From: an uncultured Pseudomonadota bacterium
GTDB lineage: Bacteria; Pseudomonadota; Gammaproteobacteria; Methylococcales; Methylomonadaceae
Length of the DNA: 64,000 bases
Reading direction: 5' to 3'
NCBI GenBank assembly: GCA_903848935.1
Contig: CAINHO010000010.1
Location: 1 to 64,000 of the forward strand
Under the pieces are notes generated by a model. The model did not search any database. It was given only the letters and a program-made list of their open reading frames with translations, and was not told the origin of the DNA. Positions 9,289 through 19,170 of the stretch are shown one piece after another; position 1 is the stretch's first letter; each line of letters begins with the position of its first letter. The position numbers and the translations under genes are program-made.

Positions 9289-10900
9289 TCAAGAGTTACT
9301 TTTCCAAGATATTGGCAAAATTCTCACTATCGTATTACTGATTGTTGGTGCAACGCTAAGTTGGATTGGCTATGACGAGTATCGGCAAGTACAAGAATCA
9401 GAATACCGATTACTTGAAGCCCACGCTCGCAATGCCGATGTACAAGTTGCGACTGCGTTGAGTGACATTGAATATATGCTCGGCGAGATTGCTCAAGAAT
9501 GGCTAAAAAGTCGTCCACTTGAAAGAAAAGCCTTTGTGACTGTGCTTGAACGACACAAAAAGGAGATTCCCGAACTGGGTACTTTGTTTACAATCAATAC
9601 TCAGGGACATATTAGCCATTCGACTGACCCGACGATTGTCGGGCGAGATATTTCTCAGGAATCGTATTTTGCTAACCACCTAAACGCGGAGCAATCACCG
9701 AAAATGTTTATGTCTCGCCCAGATAAAAATTTGCTTGGCATTCCCACGATAATTTTCAGCTTGCCTATTATCGACATTAACCACCGATTTCTTGGTGTTG
9801 TTGGTATCACAATCGGATTCAATTTTTTTCCTAAAGTTTTACAAGCGATTAACCCAGATGATTCTGCCAGTATGTCCGTCATCTTCAATCGTGATGGTGA
9901 CTTGATGTACCGCCGCGAGAACCCCGAAAAGTTTTTCGGTAACAACATCACTCAAGTCAGTACGGTACTTCATGAACATCGTGACGCAGGCACGCAGGTA
10001 ACACGCCATATTGCGCCATCTGCTCATAATGGCAAAACTCGACTTTTCCTAATCCGCGAAGTGGGCGACACGGGGATCGGTTTGATTCTTTCACGACAAC
10101 TCGATGAGGTTTTCGCCAAGTGGCGACGCAATGTGGTGATTTACGCGCTTATTTTTTTGTTCATTAGCGTAGTGGTAATTTTGCTAGTCATTTTTGTTGC
10201 GCGTAGTAGGCATGAACAACGGGAACGCGAAATAGAATTAGCGACAAACCGCGAACAATTACAAAAAATTAAACAACAACAAATGCTCAGTCAAGAGCGG
10301 CAACGGCTAATGCAAGATATGCACGATGGGCTAGGGTCGTCGTTGACTAGCGCACTACGGGTGATCGAATGTGGCAAAGTCGATGAAGCGGATATTATGC
10401 AGATACTTAAAAGCTGCATTGATGACCTCAAACTGGCGATTGATTCGATGGAACCAGTAGATGCTGATTTATTACTTTTGCTGGCAACCCTGCGCTTTCG
10501 ATTAGCACCACGTTTAGAAAGTACAGGGATTATTTTGCATTGGGAAATCGTGAACGTTCCCGCGCTAAATTGGCTAGACCCGCGCAATGCGCTGCATATT
10601 TTGCGTATTCTGCAAGAGGCATTCACCAACATTATTAAGCATACGCGAACAACAGAAATCCGTGTTATTACAGGCGTTGAGGATGATTGGGTAGTGGTGA
10701 TTATTATTGACAACGGACAAGGTTTTTCAGTTGAACACGCGCTAAAAAATGGTGGCAAAGGATTGTCCAACCAGATGCGCCGTGCGGAAGCGATTGGTGC
10801 AACTATTCATTGGGAATCAAATGATTTGGGGACGCGCTTGACGTTGCGACTGCGAGTGGCTGGGGCGACATACGAAACACATAAAAATTCTACCCTCTAA
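9254..10900 (+). CDS. Membrane sensor histidine kinase (HisKA_3 type)
   Basis: This is the partner kinase of the preceding regulator. The frame is open from 9215, but the ATG at 9254 (MKLVIKAYWKN) gives a more reasonable 35-base overlap with the upstream gene; neither start has a strong ribosome site. A transmembrane helix near the N-terminus (ILTIVLLIVGATLSWIGY) is followed by a ~260-residue periplasmic sensor resembling the Cache/PDC class (HISHSTDPTIVGRDISQESYF). A second helix is VVIYALIFLFISVVVILLV. The HisKA_3 box is QDMHDGLGSSL, with the phospho-acceptor His about 355 residues in. A HATPase domain follows with the N-box LQEAFTNIIKHTR and the G-box GKGLSNQMRRAEAIGA. The ligand is unknown. 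Confidence 0.88.
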   Translation: MKLVIKAYWKNSQELLFQDIGKILTIVLLIVGATLSWIGYDEYRQVQESEYRLLEAHARNADVQVATALSDIEYMLGEIAQEWLKSRPLERKAFVTVLERHKKEIPELGTLFTINTQGHISHSTDPTIVGRDISQESYFANHLNAEQSPKMFMSRPDKNLLGIPTIIFSLPIIDINHRFLGVVGITIGFNFFPKVLQAINPDDSASMSVIFNRDGDLMYRRENPEKFFGNNITQVSTVLHEHRDAGTQVTRHIAPSAHNGKTRLFLIREVGDTGIGLILSRQLDEVFAKWRRNVVIYALIFLFISVVVILLVIFVARSRHEQREREIELATNREQLQKIKQQQMLSQERQRLMQDMHDGLGSSLTSALRVIECGKVDEADIMQILKSCIDDLKLAIDSMEPVDADLLLLLATLRFRLAPRLESTGIILHWEIVNVPALNWLDPRNALHILRILQEAFTNIIKHTRTTEIRVITGVEDDWVVVIIIDNGQGFSVEHALKNGGKGLSNQMRRAEAIGATIHWESNDLGTRLTLRLRVAGATYETHKNSTL

Positions 10901-10951
10901 ATTCATCGAGAAATTTTTTGAAGCAACGGATAAACGGTCACGCCGTCATGA

Positions 10952-10980
10952 TTTAAATCAACCCAATTTTCTTTTATACT
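10952..10980 (+). promoter_or_regulatory. Putative sigma-70 promoter of the mtdB-type pair
   Basis: TTTAAA (10952-10957), a 17-base spacer and TATACT (10975-10980) lie 28 bases upstream of the first dehydrogenase gene. The -35 box sits inside the perfect palindrome GATTTAAATC (10950-10959), a possible regulator site. The hexamers match the consensus only moderately. Confidence 0.45.
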
Positions 10981-11008
10981 GCGTCGCTTATTCAACTCAG
11001 GAGTCCTC

Positions 11009-11926
11009 ATGGAAAAGCCATTTATTTTACACATGCTCACCACCGCTAAAAATCTTAGTCCCTTCGATGTCAATATGGCAATGGACGCGGGTTGGGTTTC
11101 AGCGATTCCATACACCAATATTGAAGCCAGTGAAATTCAAGGTTTAGTTCAAGATGCGATTTTTTCACGCAGTGCCAAAAACTTAAAACGTACCAGTATT
11201 TTTATCGGTGGTCGTGATACGAAACAAGCGATGGATATGTTAAAAATCGCCAAACGTTCCATGATTCCGCCGTTTGAGGTGTCTGTTTTTGCCGATCCAA
11301 GTGGCGCGTTTACCACAGCAGCGGCGATGGTTGCTGTGATTGAACGTGAATTAAAAACAAAATTTAACACGACATTGGAAGGCAAGAACATTTTGGCATT
11401 AGGCGGTACCGGGCCGGTTGGTCAAGCGGCAGCGGTCATTGCAGCGAAAGCGGGCGCAAATGTTCGCATTATTGGTCGCCAATTAGAAAAAGCTCAACAC
11501 ATTGCCGATTTGTGCAATGGTGAATTTGGTGAAGGAAAAACAAATATCACTGCCGGTGCGGATGGTGATAAAGCTGAATACATTAAAACAGCGGATGTGG
11601 TTTTCGCTACTGGCGCAGCGGGCATTGAATTATTAAGTGCCGAATTGATTGCGTCTGCATCACAACTAAAAGTGGCGGCGGATGTAAATGCGGTACCACC
11701 AGCCGGTATTGCGGGCATTGATGCGTTTCATGATGGCGCAGCTATTCAAGGTTCAATTAGCGGTGCGGTCGGTGTGGGCGCATTAGCAATTGGTAATGTG
11801 AAATATCAAACACAAAACTTGTTATTGAAACGCATGATTCACAGTGATAAACCAGTATATTTACATTTTGAACATGCTTTTGAAGTGGCGCGTGAATATC
11901 TCCAATCTACTAAAGCCTCGTCTTAA
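11009..11926 (+). CDS. MtdB-type methylene-H4MPT dehydrogenase, copy 1
   Basis: This 305-residue protein has a strong ribosome site (AGGAG, eight bases before the ATG). It belongs to the MtdA/MtdB family, which oxidises methylene-tetrahydromethanopterin with NAD(P)+ in the cytoplasmic formaldehyde-oxidation pathway. N-terminal substrate-domain motifs are LHMLTTAKNLSPFDVNMAMD and QDAIFSR. The dinucleotide-binding loop is LALGGTGPVGQAAA, followed by DVNAVPPAGIAGID and GVGALAIGNVKYQ. These sequences resemble MtdB more than MtdA as I remember them. A second, clearly homologous gene follows 11 bases downstream. The copy may have diverged in cofactor or physiological role; MtdC-like or other H4MPT dehydrogenase activity cannot be excluded. 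Confidence 0.82.
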   Translation: MEKPFILHMLTTAKNLSPFDVNMAMDAGWVSAIPYTNIEASEIQGLVQDAIFSRSAKNLKRTSIFIGGRDTKQAMDMLKIAKRSMIPPFEVSVFADPSGAFTTAAAMVAVIERELKTKFNTTLEGKNILALGGTGPVGQAAAVIAAKAGANVRIIGRQLEKAQHIADLCNGEFGEGKTNITAGADGDKAEYIKTADVVFATGAAGIELLSAELIASASQLKVAADVNAVPPAGIAGIDAFHDGAAIQGSISGAVGVGALAIGNVKYQTQNLLLKRMIHSDKPVYLHFEHAFEVAREYLQSTKASS

Positions 11927-11937
11927 TCAGGAATTTT

Positions 11938-12840
11938 ATGAAACGCAGTATTCTCCACATGCTCGACCCAATGCCGAATAACAGTCCTTTCGACATCAAT
12001 ATGGCGTTAGACGCAGGCTTTGACGTTTTGATGCCGTATAATAATGTGAAATTAGAAAGTGTTCATGGTTTGACACAAGATGCCATTTTTTCGCGTGGCG
12101 CGGCGGGCATGAAACGCACTGGTTTATTTATTGGTGGACGCAATTTAGGGCTGGCGATTGATATGTTCAATACCGCCAAACAAGCCATGGTACCACCCTT
12201 TGCAATTTCAGTATTTGCCGATCCAAGCGGTGCATTTACCACGGCAGCGGCATTGGTGGCGTGTGTTGAGCGGGAATTACGCGAAAAACACGGTAAAGAA
12301 TTAGCCGGTTGTAAAGCCGTTGTTTTCGGTGGTACGGGGCCGGTTGGGATTGCCACGGGAATTATTGCATCGCTTGCAGGTGCCGATACGACTATTGTGG
12401 ATCATTTATATTTGGACACGGCGGCGGATATGGCGAATCAATACAATCGTCGTTTTGGGTGTGATTTAAAAGCAGCGGTTGCTAGTTTTGATAAAGATAA
12501 AATCGAATTATTGAAAGATGTGGATGTAATTTTCTGCACCGCAAAAGCAGGGATTCAAGTTTTAAATGCGACGATTTTAAAAGAAGTCACACAATTAAAA
12601 GTAGCGGGCGATGTAAATGCAGTGCCGCCTGCGGGAATTGAAGGAATTGACCGTGGCGATGTGGGCGCACCGTTGATTCATGCGACCCATTGTAATGCGG
12701 TGGGGGTAGGCGCGTTAGCCATTGGTAATGTGAAATATCAAGTACAACACGCGCTATTAGTTTCGATGTTGGAATCCGAAAACCCCGTTTATTTAGATTT
12801 CCGTGATGCGTTTGCTAAAGCGCAAGAGCTTTTGAAATAA
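11938..12840 (+). CDS. mtdB: MtdB-type methylene-H4MPT dehydrogenase, copy 2
   Basis: This 300-residue protein has AGGA eight bases before the ATG and lies 11 bases after its paralogue, so the two form an operon. It starts MKRSILHMLDPMPNNSPFD and has HGLTQDAIFSRG, FADPSGAFTTAAAL, the nucleotide-binding GGTGPVGIATG and VNAVPPAGIEGID, the pattern I recall for MtdB. MtdB links Fae, which makes methylene-H4MPT from formaldehyde, to methenyl-H4MPT cyclohydrolase. It is more MtdB-like at the N-terminus than copy 1, so I give the symbol here. A hairpin follows the stop. Which of the two copies is the main catabolic enzyme cannot be told from sequence alone. Confidence 0.8.
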   Translation: MKRSILHMLDPMPNNSPFDINMALDAGFDVLMPYNNVKLESVHGLTQDAIFSRGAAGMKRTGLFIGGRNLGLAIDMFNTAKQAMVPPFAISVFADPSGAFTTAAALVACVERELREKHGKELAGCKAVVFGGTGPVGIATGIIASLAGADTTIVDHLYLDTAADMANQYNRRFGCDLKAAVASFDKDKIELLKDVDVIFCTAKAGIQVLNATILKEVTQLKVAGDVNAVPPAGIEGIDRGDVGAPLIHATHCNAVGVGALAIGNVKYQVQHALLVSMLESENPVYLDFRDAFAKAQELLK

Positions 12841-12851
12841 TTTGTTCGGTC

Positions 12852-12880
12852 TTCGGATTGCGTGAATGACGCAATCCGAA
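12852..12880. terminator. Hairpin between convergent mtdB and hemL
   Basis: A perfect 12-bp stem, TTCGGATTGCGT with ACGCAATCCGAA, encloses the 5-base loop GAATG, 11 bases after the mtdB stop and 17 bases from the hemL stop. There is no strong T tract on either side, but the position between convergent genes fits a bidirectional terminator. Confidence 0.65.
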
Positions 12881-12897
12881 TTGGCGAATGTTGGGAT

Positions 12898-14181
12898 TTA
12901 AGACAACCGACGAAACACAATTTCCGCCGCTGCAAAGGTTTTATTTAACGCTTCATCATCGTGAGCTGCCGACACAAATCCCGCTTCAAATGCAGACGGG
13001 GCAAGATAAACGCCCTGCTCTAACATTCCGTGAAAAAATCGTTTGAAATAGTCTTGATTGCACGCCATAACTTGCGTGAACGACGTGATATTTTTATCTT
13101 CGGTGAAAAATAAACCAAACATTCCGCCAACTTGATTAGTTGTTAAAGGCACGCCGGCTTGTTGTGCCGCATTTTTTAACCCGTCAAGTAAGCGGGTTGT
13201 TTTCTCACTTAAATCAGCATGGAAATTGGGAGCGGCAATCAATTCCAACGTTTTCAAACCGGCTGCCATTGCCACCGGATTTCCTGATAATGTGCCAGCT
13301 TGATACACCGAACCGAGTGGCGCGAGGCATTCCATAATGTCACGTCGTCCGCCAAATGCACCTACCGGCATTCCGCCGCCAATGACTTTGCCGAGCGTCG
13401 TTAAATCGGGTTTCACATCATAAAAACCTTGTGCGCCTTGCAAGCTGACGCGAAAACCAGTCATCACTTCATCGAAAATTAACACGCTGCTATTTTCGTC
13501 GCACACGTCGCGCAATGCCTCTAAAAATCCATCGACCGGCGGCACGCAATTCATATTGCCCGCAACTGGTTCGACAATAATGCAGGCGATTTCTGAACCT
13601 ACAGACGCGAATAATTTCCGCACCGACGCTTCGTCGTTGTACGGCAAAGTCAGCGTATCCAACGCGACCGCTTCGGAAACACCAGCCGAACTCGGCACAC
13701 CAAACGTCAATGCACCCGAACCAGCTTTCACGAGTAGTGCGTCCGAATGTCCGTGATAACAGCCCTCGAATTTCACAATTTTATTGCGTCCGGTAAAACC
13801 TTTCGCCAAACGAATCGCGCTCATCGTGGCTTCTGTGCCAGAACTGACCATGCGGACTAATTCAATTGATGGCAATAATTCGCACACTCGTTGTGCCATC
13901 AACGTTTCGATTTCCGTCGGCGCACCAAAGCTCAAACCTTTTTCAGCCGCCGTTTTGACCGCAGCGATAACATCGGGATGTGCGTGACCCAAAATCATCG
14001 GTCCCCATGAACCGACATAATCAACGTAGGCATTGCCTTCGCAGTCGTAAATGTACGCGCCTTTTGCGTGATCGATAAAAATCGGCGTACCACCGACACC
14101 GTTAAATGAACGCACCGGCGAATTTACGCCACCTGGAATAACGTGTTTGGCTTGGTTGAAAAGTTGGGTAGAAGTTGTCAT
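12898..14181 (-). CDS. hemL: Glutamate-1-semialdehyde 2,1-aminomutase
   Basis: This 427-residue PLP enzyme converts glutamate-1-semialdehyde to 5-aminolevulinate, the committed precursor of heme and corrinoids in bacteria using the C5 pathway. It has the usual length and start ([20 protein letters not shown]). The motif [16 protein letters not shown] is present, and the PLP lysine lies in [36 protein letters not shown] follows. It lies 23 bases downstream of pfp on the same strand, so co-transcription is possible, and it is convergent with mtdB across a hairpin. The family assignment is certain. Confidence 0.97.
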   Translation of the reverse strand: MTTSTQLFNQAKHVIPGGVNSPVRSFNGVGGTPIFIDHAKGAYIYDCEGNAYVDYVGSWGPMILGHAHPDVIAAVKTAAEKGLSFGAPTEIETLMAQRVCELLPSIELVRMVSSGTEATMSAIRLAKGFTGRNKIVKFEGCYHGHSDALLVKAGSGALTFGVPSSAGVSEAVALDTLTLPYNDEASVRKLFASVGSEIACIIVEPVAGNMNCVPPVDGFLEALRDVCDENSSVLIFDEVMTGFRVSLQGAQGFYDVKPDLTTLGKVIGGGMPVGAFGGRRDIMECLAPLGSVYQAGTLSGNPVAMAAGLKTLELIAAPNFHADLSEKTTRLLDGLKNAAQQAGVPLTTNQVGGMFGLFFTEDKNITSFTQVMACNQDYFKRFFHGMLEQGVYLAPSAFEAGFVSAAHDDEALNKTFAAAEIVFRRLS

Positions 14182-14204
14182 AAGTTTGTTTTTTAGAAGA
14201 TGAG

Positions 14205-15464
14205 TTAAACGTTAAATTCTGGAAGTTTTTTAGCGACCACACATTTTTTCAATACAACGTAATCGGGCAAGCCATTTTTGTACGGCGGATAATCTTCACC
14301 AGCAATGAGCGGCTGTAAATAGGCACGACAAACAGGCGTAATTCCAAAGCCATCCGCGCTGATAAATTCGGGCGGCATCATTTTTTCTACATTCGCCACG
14401 TCTTTCAAATCCACGCTGCCGATTTCCCATTGATAAGGCGCGTCAGCGATTCGTACAATCGTCGGCATCACAGCATTTTTGCCTGCTAATGCAAATTCAA
14501 CCGCCGCTTTACCCACGGCATAAGCCTGTTCCACATCGGTTTTCGAGGCAATGTGACGTGCCGCCCGTTGCAGATAATCCGCCACCGCCCAATGATATTT
14601 GTAGCCCAAATTTTCTTTAATTAAATTCGCAATCACCGGAGCTGCACCGCCGAGTTGCGCGTGACCAAAGGCATCTTTGCCACCGGCTTCGGCGAGAAAT
14701 TGCCCGTCGCTATTTTTCACGCCTTCGGAAACCACGACGCAGCAATAACCATACTGTTTCACTTTTACATCAATGGCGGCGAGAAAGTTTGCGGAATTAA
14801 ATTGCACTTCTGGAAACAAAATCACCAATGGAATGTCGTGATTTTCGTCAGCGGCTAATCCGCCCGCCGCTGCAATCCAACCCGCGTGTCGCCCCATCAC
14901 TTCCATCACAAATACTTTGGTCGAAGTTGCACACATTGACGCAACATCAAAACTCGCTTCACGCATCGAAACGGCGACGTATTTCGCCACCGAACCAAAA
15001 CCCGCGCTGTTGTCCGTAATCGGCAAATCATTATCGACGGTTTTTGGAATGCCAATGCAGGTCAATGGATAACCCATTTGTTCGCCAATTTGCGAGACTT
15101 TGTGTGCGGTATCTTGCGAATCACCGCCCCCATTGTAGAAAAAATAACCAATGTTGTGTGCTTTGAAAACGTTAATCAATCGTTCATATTCGGCGCGGTT
15201 TGTGTCTAAACTTTTTAATTTATAGCGGCACGAACCGAATGCACCCGCAGGCGTAAAACGTAACGCGGCAATATCGGCATCGCTTTCAAAACTCGTGTCG
15301 ATTAACTCTTCTTTTAACGCGCCAATAATTCCATTTAGCCCCGCGTAAACCGTGCCTATTTTGTCGGAATGTAGTCGTGCAGTTTGAATTAAGCCGCACG
15401 CGCTGGCGTTAATCACTGAAGTTACGCCACCGGATTGAGCATAAAACGCATTTTTTAGTGTCAT
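14205..15464 (-). CDS. pfp: Pyrophosphate-type 6-phosphofructokinase
   Basis: This 419-residue phosphofructokinase starts [20 protein letters not shown]. It has the PKTVDNDLP motif, with Lys in place of the Gly of ATP-dependent enzymes, and GGGDSQDTA at the phosphoryl-donor loop. Both point to pyrophosphate as donor. [15 protein letters not shown] is the fructose-6-phosphate region. Methanotrophs with the ribulose monophosphate cycle are known for reversible PPi-PFK, which interconverts fructose-6-phosphate and the bisphosphate, so this supports the taxonomic guess. It is followed by hemL on the same strand. Confidence 0.92.
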   Translation of the reverse strand: MTLKNAFYAQSGGVTSVINASACGLIQTARLHSDKIGTVYAGLNGIIGALKEELIDTSFESDADIAALRFTPAGAFGSCRYKLKSLDTNRAEYERLINVFKAHNIGYFFYNGGGDSQDTAHKVSQIGEQMGYPLTCIGIPKTVDNDLPITDNSAGFGSVAKYVAVSMREASFDVASMCATSTKVFVMEVMGRHAGWIAAAGGLAADENHDIPLVILFPEVQFNSANFLAAIDVKVKQYGYCCVVVSEGVKNSDGQFLAEAGGKDAFGHAQLGGAAPVIANLIKENLGYKYHWAVADYLQRAARHIASKTDVEQAYAVGKAAVEFALAGKNAVMPTIVRIADAPYQWEIGSVDLKDVANVEKMMPPEFISADGFGITPVCRAYLQPLIAGEDYPPYKNGLPDYVVLKKCVVAKKLPEFNV

Positions 15465-15603
15465 TTTCGTTCCTTAAATTTGAAAAGTAGAAAGTTGAAA
15501 AACTGTAATAGATTGACCGCCTCGATACAAGTACCACGTCATTTTGGTGCAATGCACTCAAACAAAGCAAAAACAGTTTAATTTCGACGGAAAATTATCC
15601 ATT

Positions 15604-15631
15604 TTGAATTGATTTTACGTCATGGTATAAA
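15604..15631 (+). promoter_or_regulatory. Putative promoter upstream of the EAL gene
   Basis: TTGAAT (15604-15609), a 16-base spacer and TATAAA (15626-15631) lie about 70 bases before the ATG of the EAL gene. A second -10-like TATAAAAT follows at about 15661. The 237-base divergent interval between pfp and this gene shows nothing else that I can name. Confidence 0.4.
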
Positions 15632-15701
15632 TCCTGCTCGGCACAAATTTAATGATTGCGTATAAAATACGTTGAACTCTTCCACCAAATAATGGTTTTT
15701 T

Positions 15702-16868
15702 ATGACAACGAACACGCAACTTTTTCCTTATTTTCAACCGATTGTGGGCGCAGCAAATGGTGCGATTGTGGGTTATGAAGCATTGGCGCGACAACGCGAT
15801 TCAAACGGCAACGTCAAATCTGCCGGTGAATTATTTATTCATCCTGATATTTCCGATAAAAAGTTAATCGAATGGGATCGTAGCGTTCGTCGCCAAGCGT
15901 TGCAACAGTTCAGCGAATTACCTGAAAACACTTATTTAACCATCAACATTTCCGCCGCGTGGATTGATTATATTGATGACTTTAACGCGCTGCCAACGTT
16001 GTTAATGTTGGATGAATTTGATATTGACACCAGTCGCATTGTCATTGAAATTACCGAAACAGAAGGCGATTTAGACAAAATCGTGAAAGCCGTGGCGATG
16101 TACCGCAAACAAGGTTTGAAAATTGCGATTGATGATTTTGGCGCGGGATTTTCACAATTAGAACGTGTCATAGCGATTCAACCCGATATTATCAAACTCG
16201 ATATGCAGCTCTTTCAAAATGCGGCGCGAGGCGGCGTAGAAACCGATGTGGTGCATTTACTTTCACGGTTAGCAAAACGTACCGGTTGCCGAATTGTGTG
16301 CGAAGGTGTGGAAACTAATGAAGATTTTTTATTCGGTTTAAGCTGCGGCGCACAATATATGCAGGGTTATTTATTTTCGCCTGCGACGGCGGATTTTCAA
16401 GATTCAAAACGCTATTCATCACAAATTGCTGCGTTGCGCGATAGCTTTTTAACACAAGAGTTAATCAAAGAAGAATTCAAAAAACAGTTTATTGAGCGTA
16501 TCCGAAAACTCATGCGGCATTTGCAAAGAGCGGTAGCTCAGACTGATTTTTCCATGGCAAATCTAGCCATTGAGCCGTTTGAAAATAGTGGTTTGTTACA
16601 TTTTTATTTGTGTGACAGTAAGGGTAATCAGATTTCACCGAATTTTAATTTTTCAAATAATGCCTGGGTTGCCGATACAAGACAACTAGGTTTCAACTGG
16701 TCGTGGCGACCTTATTTTTACGAAGTTTTGGGTTTTGAAATCAATAATCGTGTTGTGATTTCAGAGCGTTATCGTGATTTCAGTACCGATACGCTGTGTA
16801 AAACATTCGCGTTACGCCTAGACGATTCAAGAGTTCTACTGGTCGATGTCGTCGCTGATTGGTTGTGA
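15702..16868 (+). CDS. EAL-domain protein with C-terminal sensor-like domain
   Basis: This 388-residue protein has an N-terminal EAL domain (about residues 8-245), the class that hydrolyses cyclic di-GMP to pGpG. Expected catalytic motifs are present: YEALAR, LTINISAAW, VIEITETEGD, AIDDFGAGFS, IKLDMQLF and CEGVET, so it is likely active. The C-terminal ~140 residues (LLHFYLCDSKGNQISPNF; WSWRPYFYEVL) resemble the YkuI-type PAS-like domain attached to some EAL proteins. There is no transmembrane segment. It is followed 47 bases later by two chemoreceptor genes, which suggests a role in the switch between motility and attachment. Confidence 0.9.
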   Translation: MTTNTQLFPYFQPIVGAANGAIVGYEALARQRDSNGNVKSAGELFIHPDISDKKLIEWDRSVRRQALQQFSELPENTYLTINISAAWIDYIDDFNALPTLLMLDEFDIDTSRIVIEITETEGDLDKIVKAVAMYRKQGLKIAIDDFGAGFSQLERVIAIQPDIIKLDMQLFQNAARGGVETDVVHLLSRLAKRTGCRIVCEGVETNEDFLFGLSCGAQYMQGYLFSPATADFQDSKRYSSQIAALRDSFLTQELIKEEFKKQFIERIRKLMRHLQRAVAQTDFSMANLAIEPFENSGLLHFYLCDSKGNQISPNFNFSNNAWVADTRQLGFNWSWRPYFYEVLGFEINNRVVISERYRDFSTDTLCKTFALRLDDSRVLLVDVVADWL

Positions 16869-16915
16869 TATACCTTCCAATTATTTTTTAATTCAAATTT
16901 AGCTTCAGCCCATTT

Positions 16916-19159
16916 ATGAATACAGCAAAATTATTTTGTCCTACGGTTAGGATGCGTTTCGGTATTATTTTGATCACGATGATTATTGGTTTTTTTGCTT
17001 TTGGATTGGCAACGACTACTGCCATAAAAAGCTTAAGTGTTGATAGTCCACTGCATCAACGTATTGCACAAGGTAAAAAATTTATCGCTGATGTCCTTCC
17101 GCCACCTGAGCATATTGTCGAATCGTATTTGGTCATGTTACAACTTTCTCAAGCCAAAAGTCCCGCGACTATTAACTTGTTGATTAAACGTTTTGAATTT
17201 TTAAAATCTGAATATAACAACCGTTATGCGTATTGGCAGGAACATATTCAAGAATTAACTCCGAAATTAACTGAACCTTTTTTAAATCAATCGCATCAAA
17301 CCACTCTCGCGTTTTATACCGAAGCACAACAGCAATTTATTCCGCAAATTCAAGCGGGAAATCATGAAGCTGCGTTGATAAGTCTGACGAAACTCGATGC
17401 GTTTTATCAACAACATCGAAGTGCCATAGATAAAACGGTTGACATAACCGTCGCGCAAAACGAGGCGAATGAAGCGGAAGCCGAGAAATTACGCGACCAT
17501 TTTTATTTTATTTTGGTGGGAATTTTTATCGCCTATATTGCATTAGCCGTCATATTGACTTATTTCATGAGTCGCGGAATTATTCGCCAATTGGGTGCCG
17601 AACCTGATGAAGTGGTTGAACTAGCAAAAGAAATTGCCGAAGGTAATTTTCGTTCTATTTCGCTGACAGATAAGAATTCAACGTGTTTGATGAGCCACAT
17701 GAAAATGATGCAATTTCAACTTTTTGAACGAAAAGTAGCCGCGAATAATTTAGAAAGTGAACTTTTGCGCGTGAAACTTGCGCTCGATAACGTCAATACG
17801 GGGGTGATGATTACCGACAACGATCTGGAAATTATTTACGCCAATAAATCCGTCATAAATACGTTAAGTGCAAATGAAGCCGCTATTCACGCACAATTAC
17901 CGAGTTTTAGTAGTGAAAATTTAATTGGCGCGGTAATTGATGATTTTCATCAAAATCCAGCGCATCAACGCAAAATGCTCAATAACTTAACGGAAAGATA
18001 CAAAGCCGGCATGGTGATAGGCGGTCGGAATATGATTGTCTATGCCACGCCGGTTGTTAACGAAAGGGGCGAACGTTTAGGTACGGTCGCTGAATGGCAT
18101 GACATCACCGCCGAAATACTGGTTGATAAAGAAGTGGCGGAAGTCGTTATTGCCGCCGCAGCGGGAGATTTCACTAAGCGTATAGAACTTGAGGGCAAAG
18201 AGGGTATTTTGCGTGATTTAGGTAATGGTATTAACCAGTTGATGTACACAAATGAAACCAGTTTGACAGAAATTGCTCGGGTATTAGAAGCTTTATCTTG
18301 TGGCGATTTGACCCAAAAAATAACCAACGAATACTTCGGCACGTTTGGGCGATTAAAAGATGATGCGAATTTAACCGTTGAAAAAATCACCGAAATCGTT
18401 CATCAAATTCAAGCTGCCTCTGACAGCATCAATTCTGGCGCACAAGAAATTGCAAATGGAAACAATGATTTGTCGCATCGTACCGAGGAGCAAGCGGCAA
18501 GTTTGGAAGAAACTGCCGCGAGCATGACGGAATTGACCAGTACCGTTCAGCACAATGCTGAAAATGCGAAATATGCGAACCAGCTCGCGGGCAATGCCAC
18601 CACAATTGCTGAAAAGGGCAGTACGGTTGTTGGCAAAGTGGTGGAAACAATGGCAAGTATTAACGAATCGTCGCGCAAAGTGGTTGAGATTATTGCCGTC
18701 ATCGACAACATTGCATTCCAAACCAACATTTTGGCATTAAATGCAGCAGTGGAAGCTGCTCGTGCCGGTGAACAAGGACGCGGTTTTGCGGTGGTAGCGA
18801 CAGAAGTGCGAAATTTAGCGCAACGTGCCTCAGCGGCGGCAGGCGAAATTAAATTGTTAATCGGTGATTCCGTAGATAAAGTGGAAGACGGTAGTCAACT
18901 CGTCGCACAAGCGGGGGAAACGATGCAAGAAATTGTCTTTGCGGTACAAGGTGTAACGAATGTGATGGCAGAAATCATGGCCGCATCGGTGGAACAAAGC
19001 TCGGGGATTTCTCAAGTTAATTTGGCGATTGCTCAAATGGATGATGTCACTCAACAAAATGCGGCGTTAGTTGAACAGGCAGCGGCTGGAGCAGAATCGC
19101 TCGAAGAACAAGCGCAAAAACTGTCCGTGACGGTGGCAAATTTTAAAACGAAAACTTAG
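16916..19159 (+). CDS. Methyl-accepting chemotaxis protein with PAS domain
   Basis: This 747-residue inner-membrane chemoreceptor has TM1 at about residues 15-37 and a ~160-residue helical periplasmic domain ([18 protein letters not shown]). TM2 is at about 195-218 ([17 protein letters not shown]), followed by a HAMP-like region. A PAS-type domain ([20 protein letters not shown]) precedes further HAMP-like segments. The cytoplasmic signalling hairpin has the tip [16 protein letters not shown]. There is no C-terminal CheR-docking pentapeptide. The next gene is a paralogue 11 bases downstream. The PAS segment could sense redox or an internal ligand. Confidence 0.93.
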   Translation: MNTAKLFCPTVRMRFGIILITMIIGFFAFGLATTTAIKSLSVDSPLHQRIAQGKKFIADVLPPPEHIVESYLVMLQLSQAKSPATINLLIKRFEFLKSEYNNRYAYWQEHIQELTPKLTEPFLNQSHQTTLAFYTEAQQQFIPQIQAGNHEAALISLTKLDAFYQQHRSAIDKTVDITVAQNEANEAEAEKLRDHFYFILVGIFIAYIALAVILTYFMSRGIIRQLGAEPDEVVELAKEIAEGNFRSISLTDKNSTCLMSHMKMMQFQLFERKVAANNLESELLRVKLALDNVNTGVMITDNDLEIIYANKSVINTLSANEAAIHAQLPSFSSENLIGAVIDDFHQNPAHQRKMLNNLTERYKAGMVIGGRNMIVYATPVVNERGERLGTVAEWHDITAEILVDKEVAEVVIAAAAGDFTKRIELEGKEGILRDLGNGINQLMYTNETSLTEIARVLEALSCGDLTQKITNEYFGTFGRLKDDANLTVEKITEIVHQIQAASDSINSGAQEIANGNNDLSHRTEEQAASLEETAASMTELTSTVQHNAENAKYANQLAGNATTIAEKGSTVVGKVVETMASINESSRKVVEIIAVIDNIAFQTNILALNAAVEAARAGEQGRGFAVVATEVRNLAQRASAAAGEIKLLIGDSVDKVEDGSQLVAQAGETMQEIVFAVQGVTNVMAEIMAASVEQSSGISQVNLAIAQMDDVTQQNAALVEQAAAGAESLEEQAQKLSVTVANFKTKT

Positions 19160-19170
19160 CGAAAACAATT

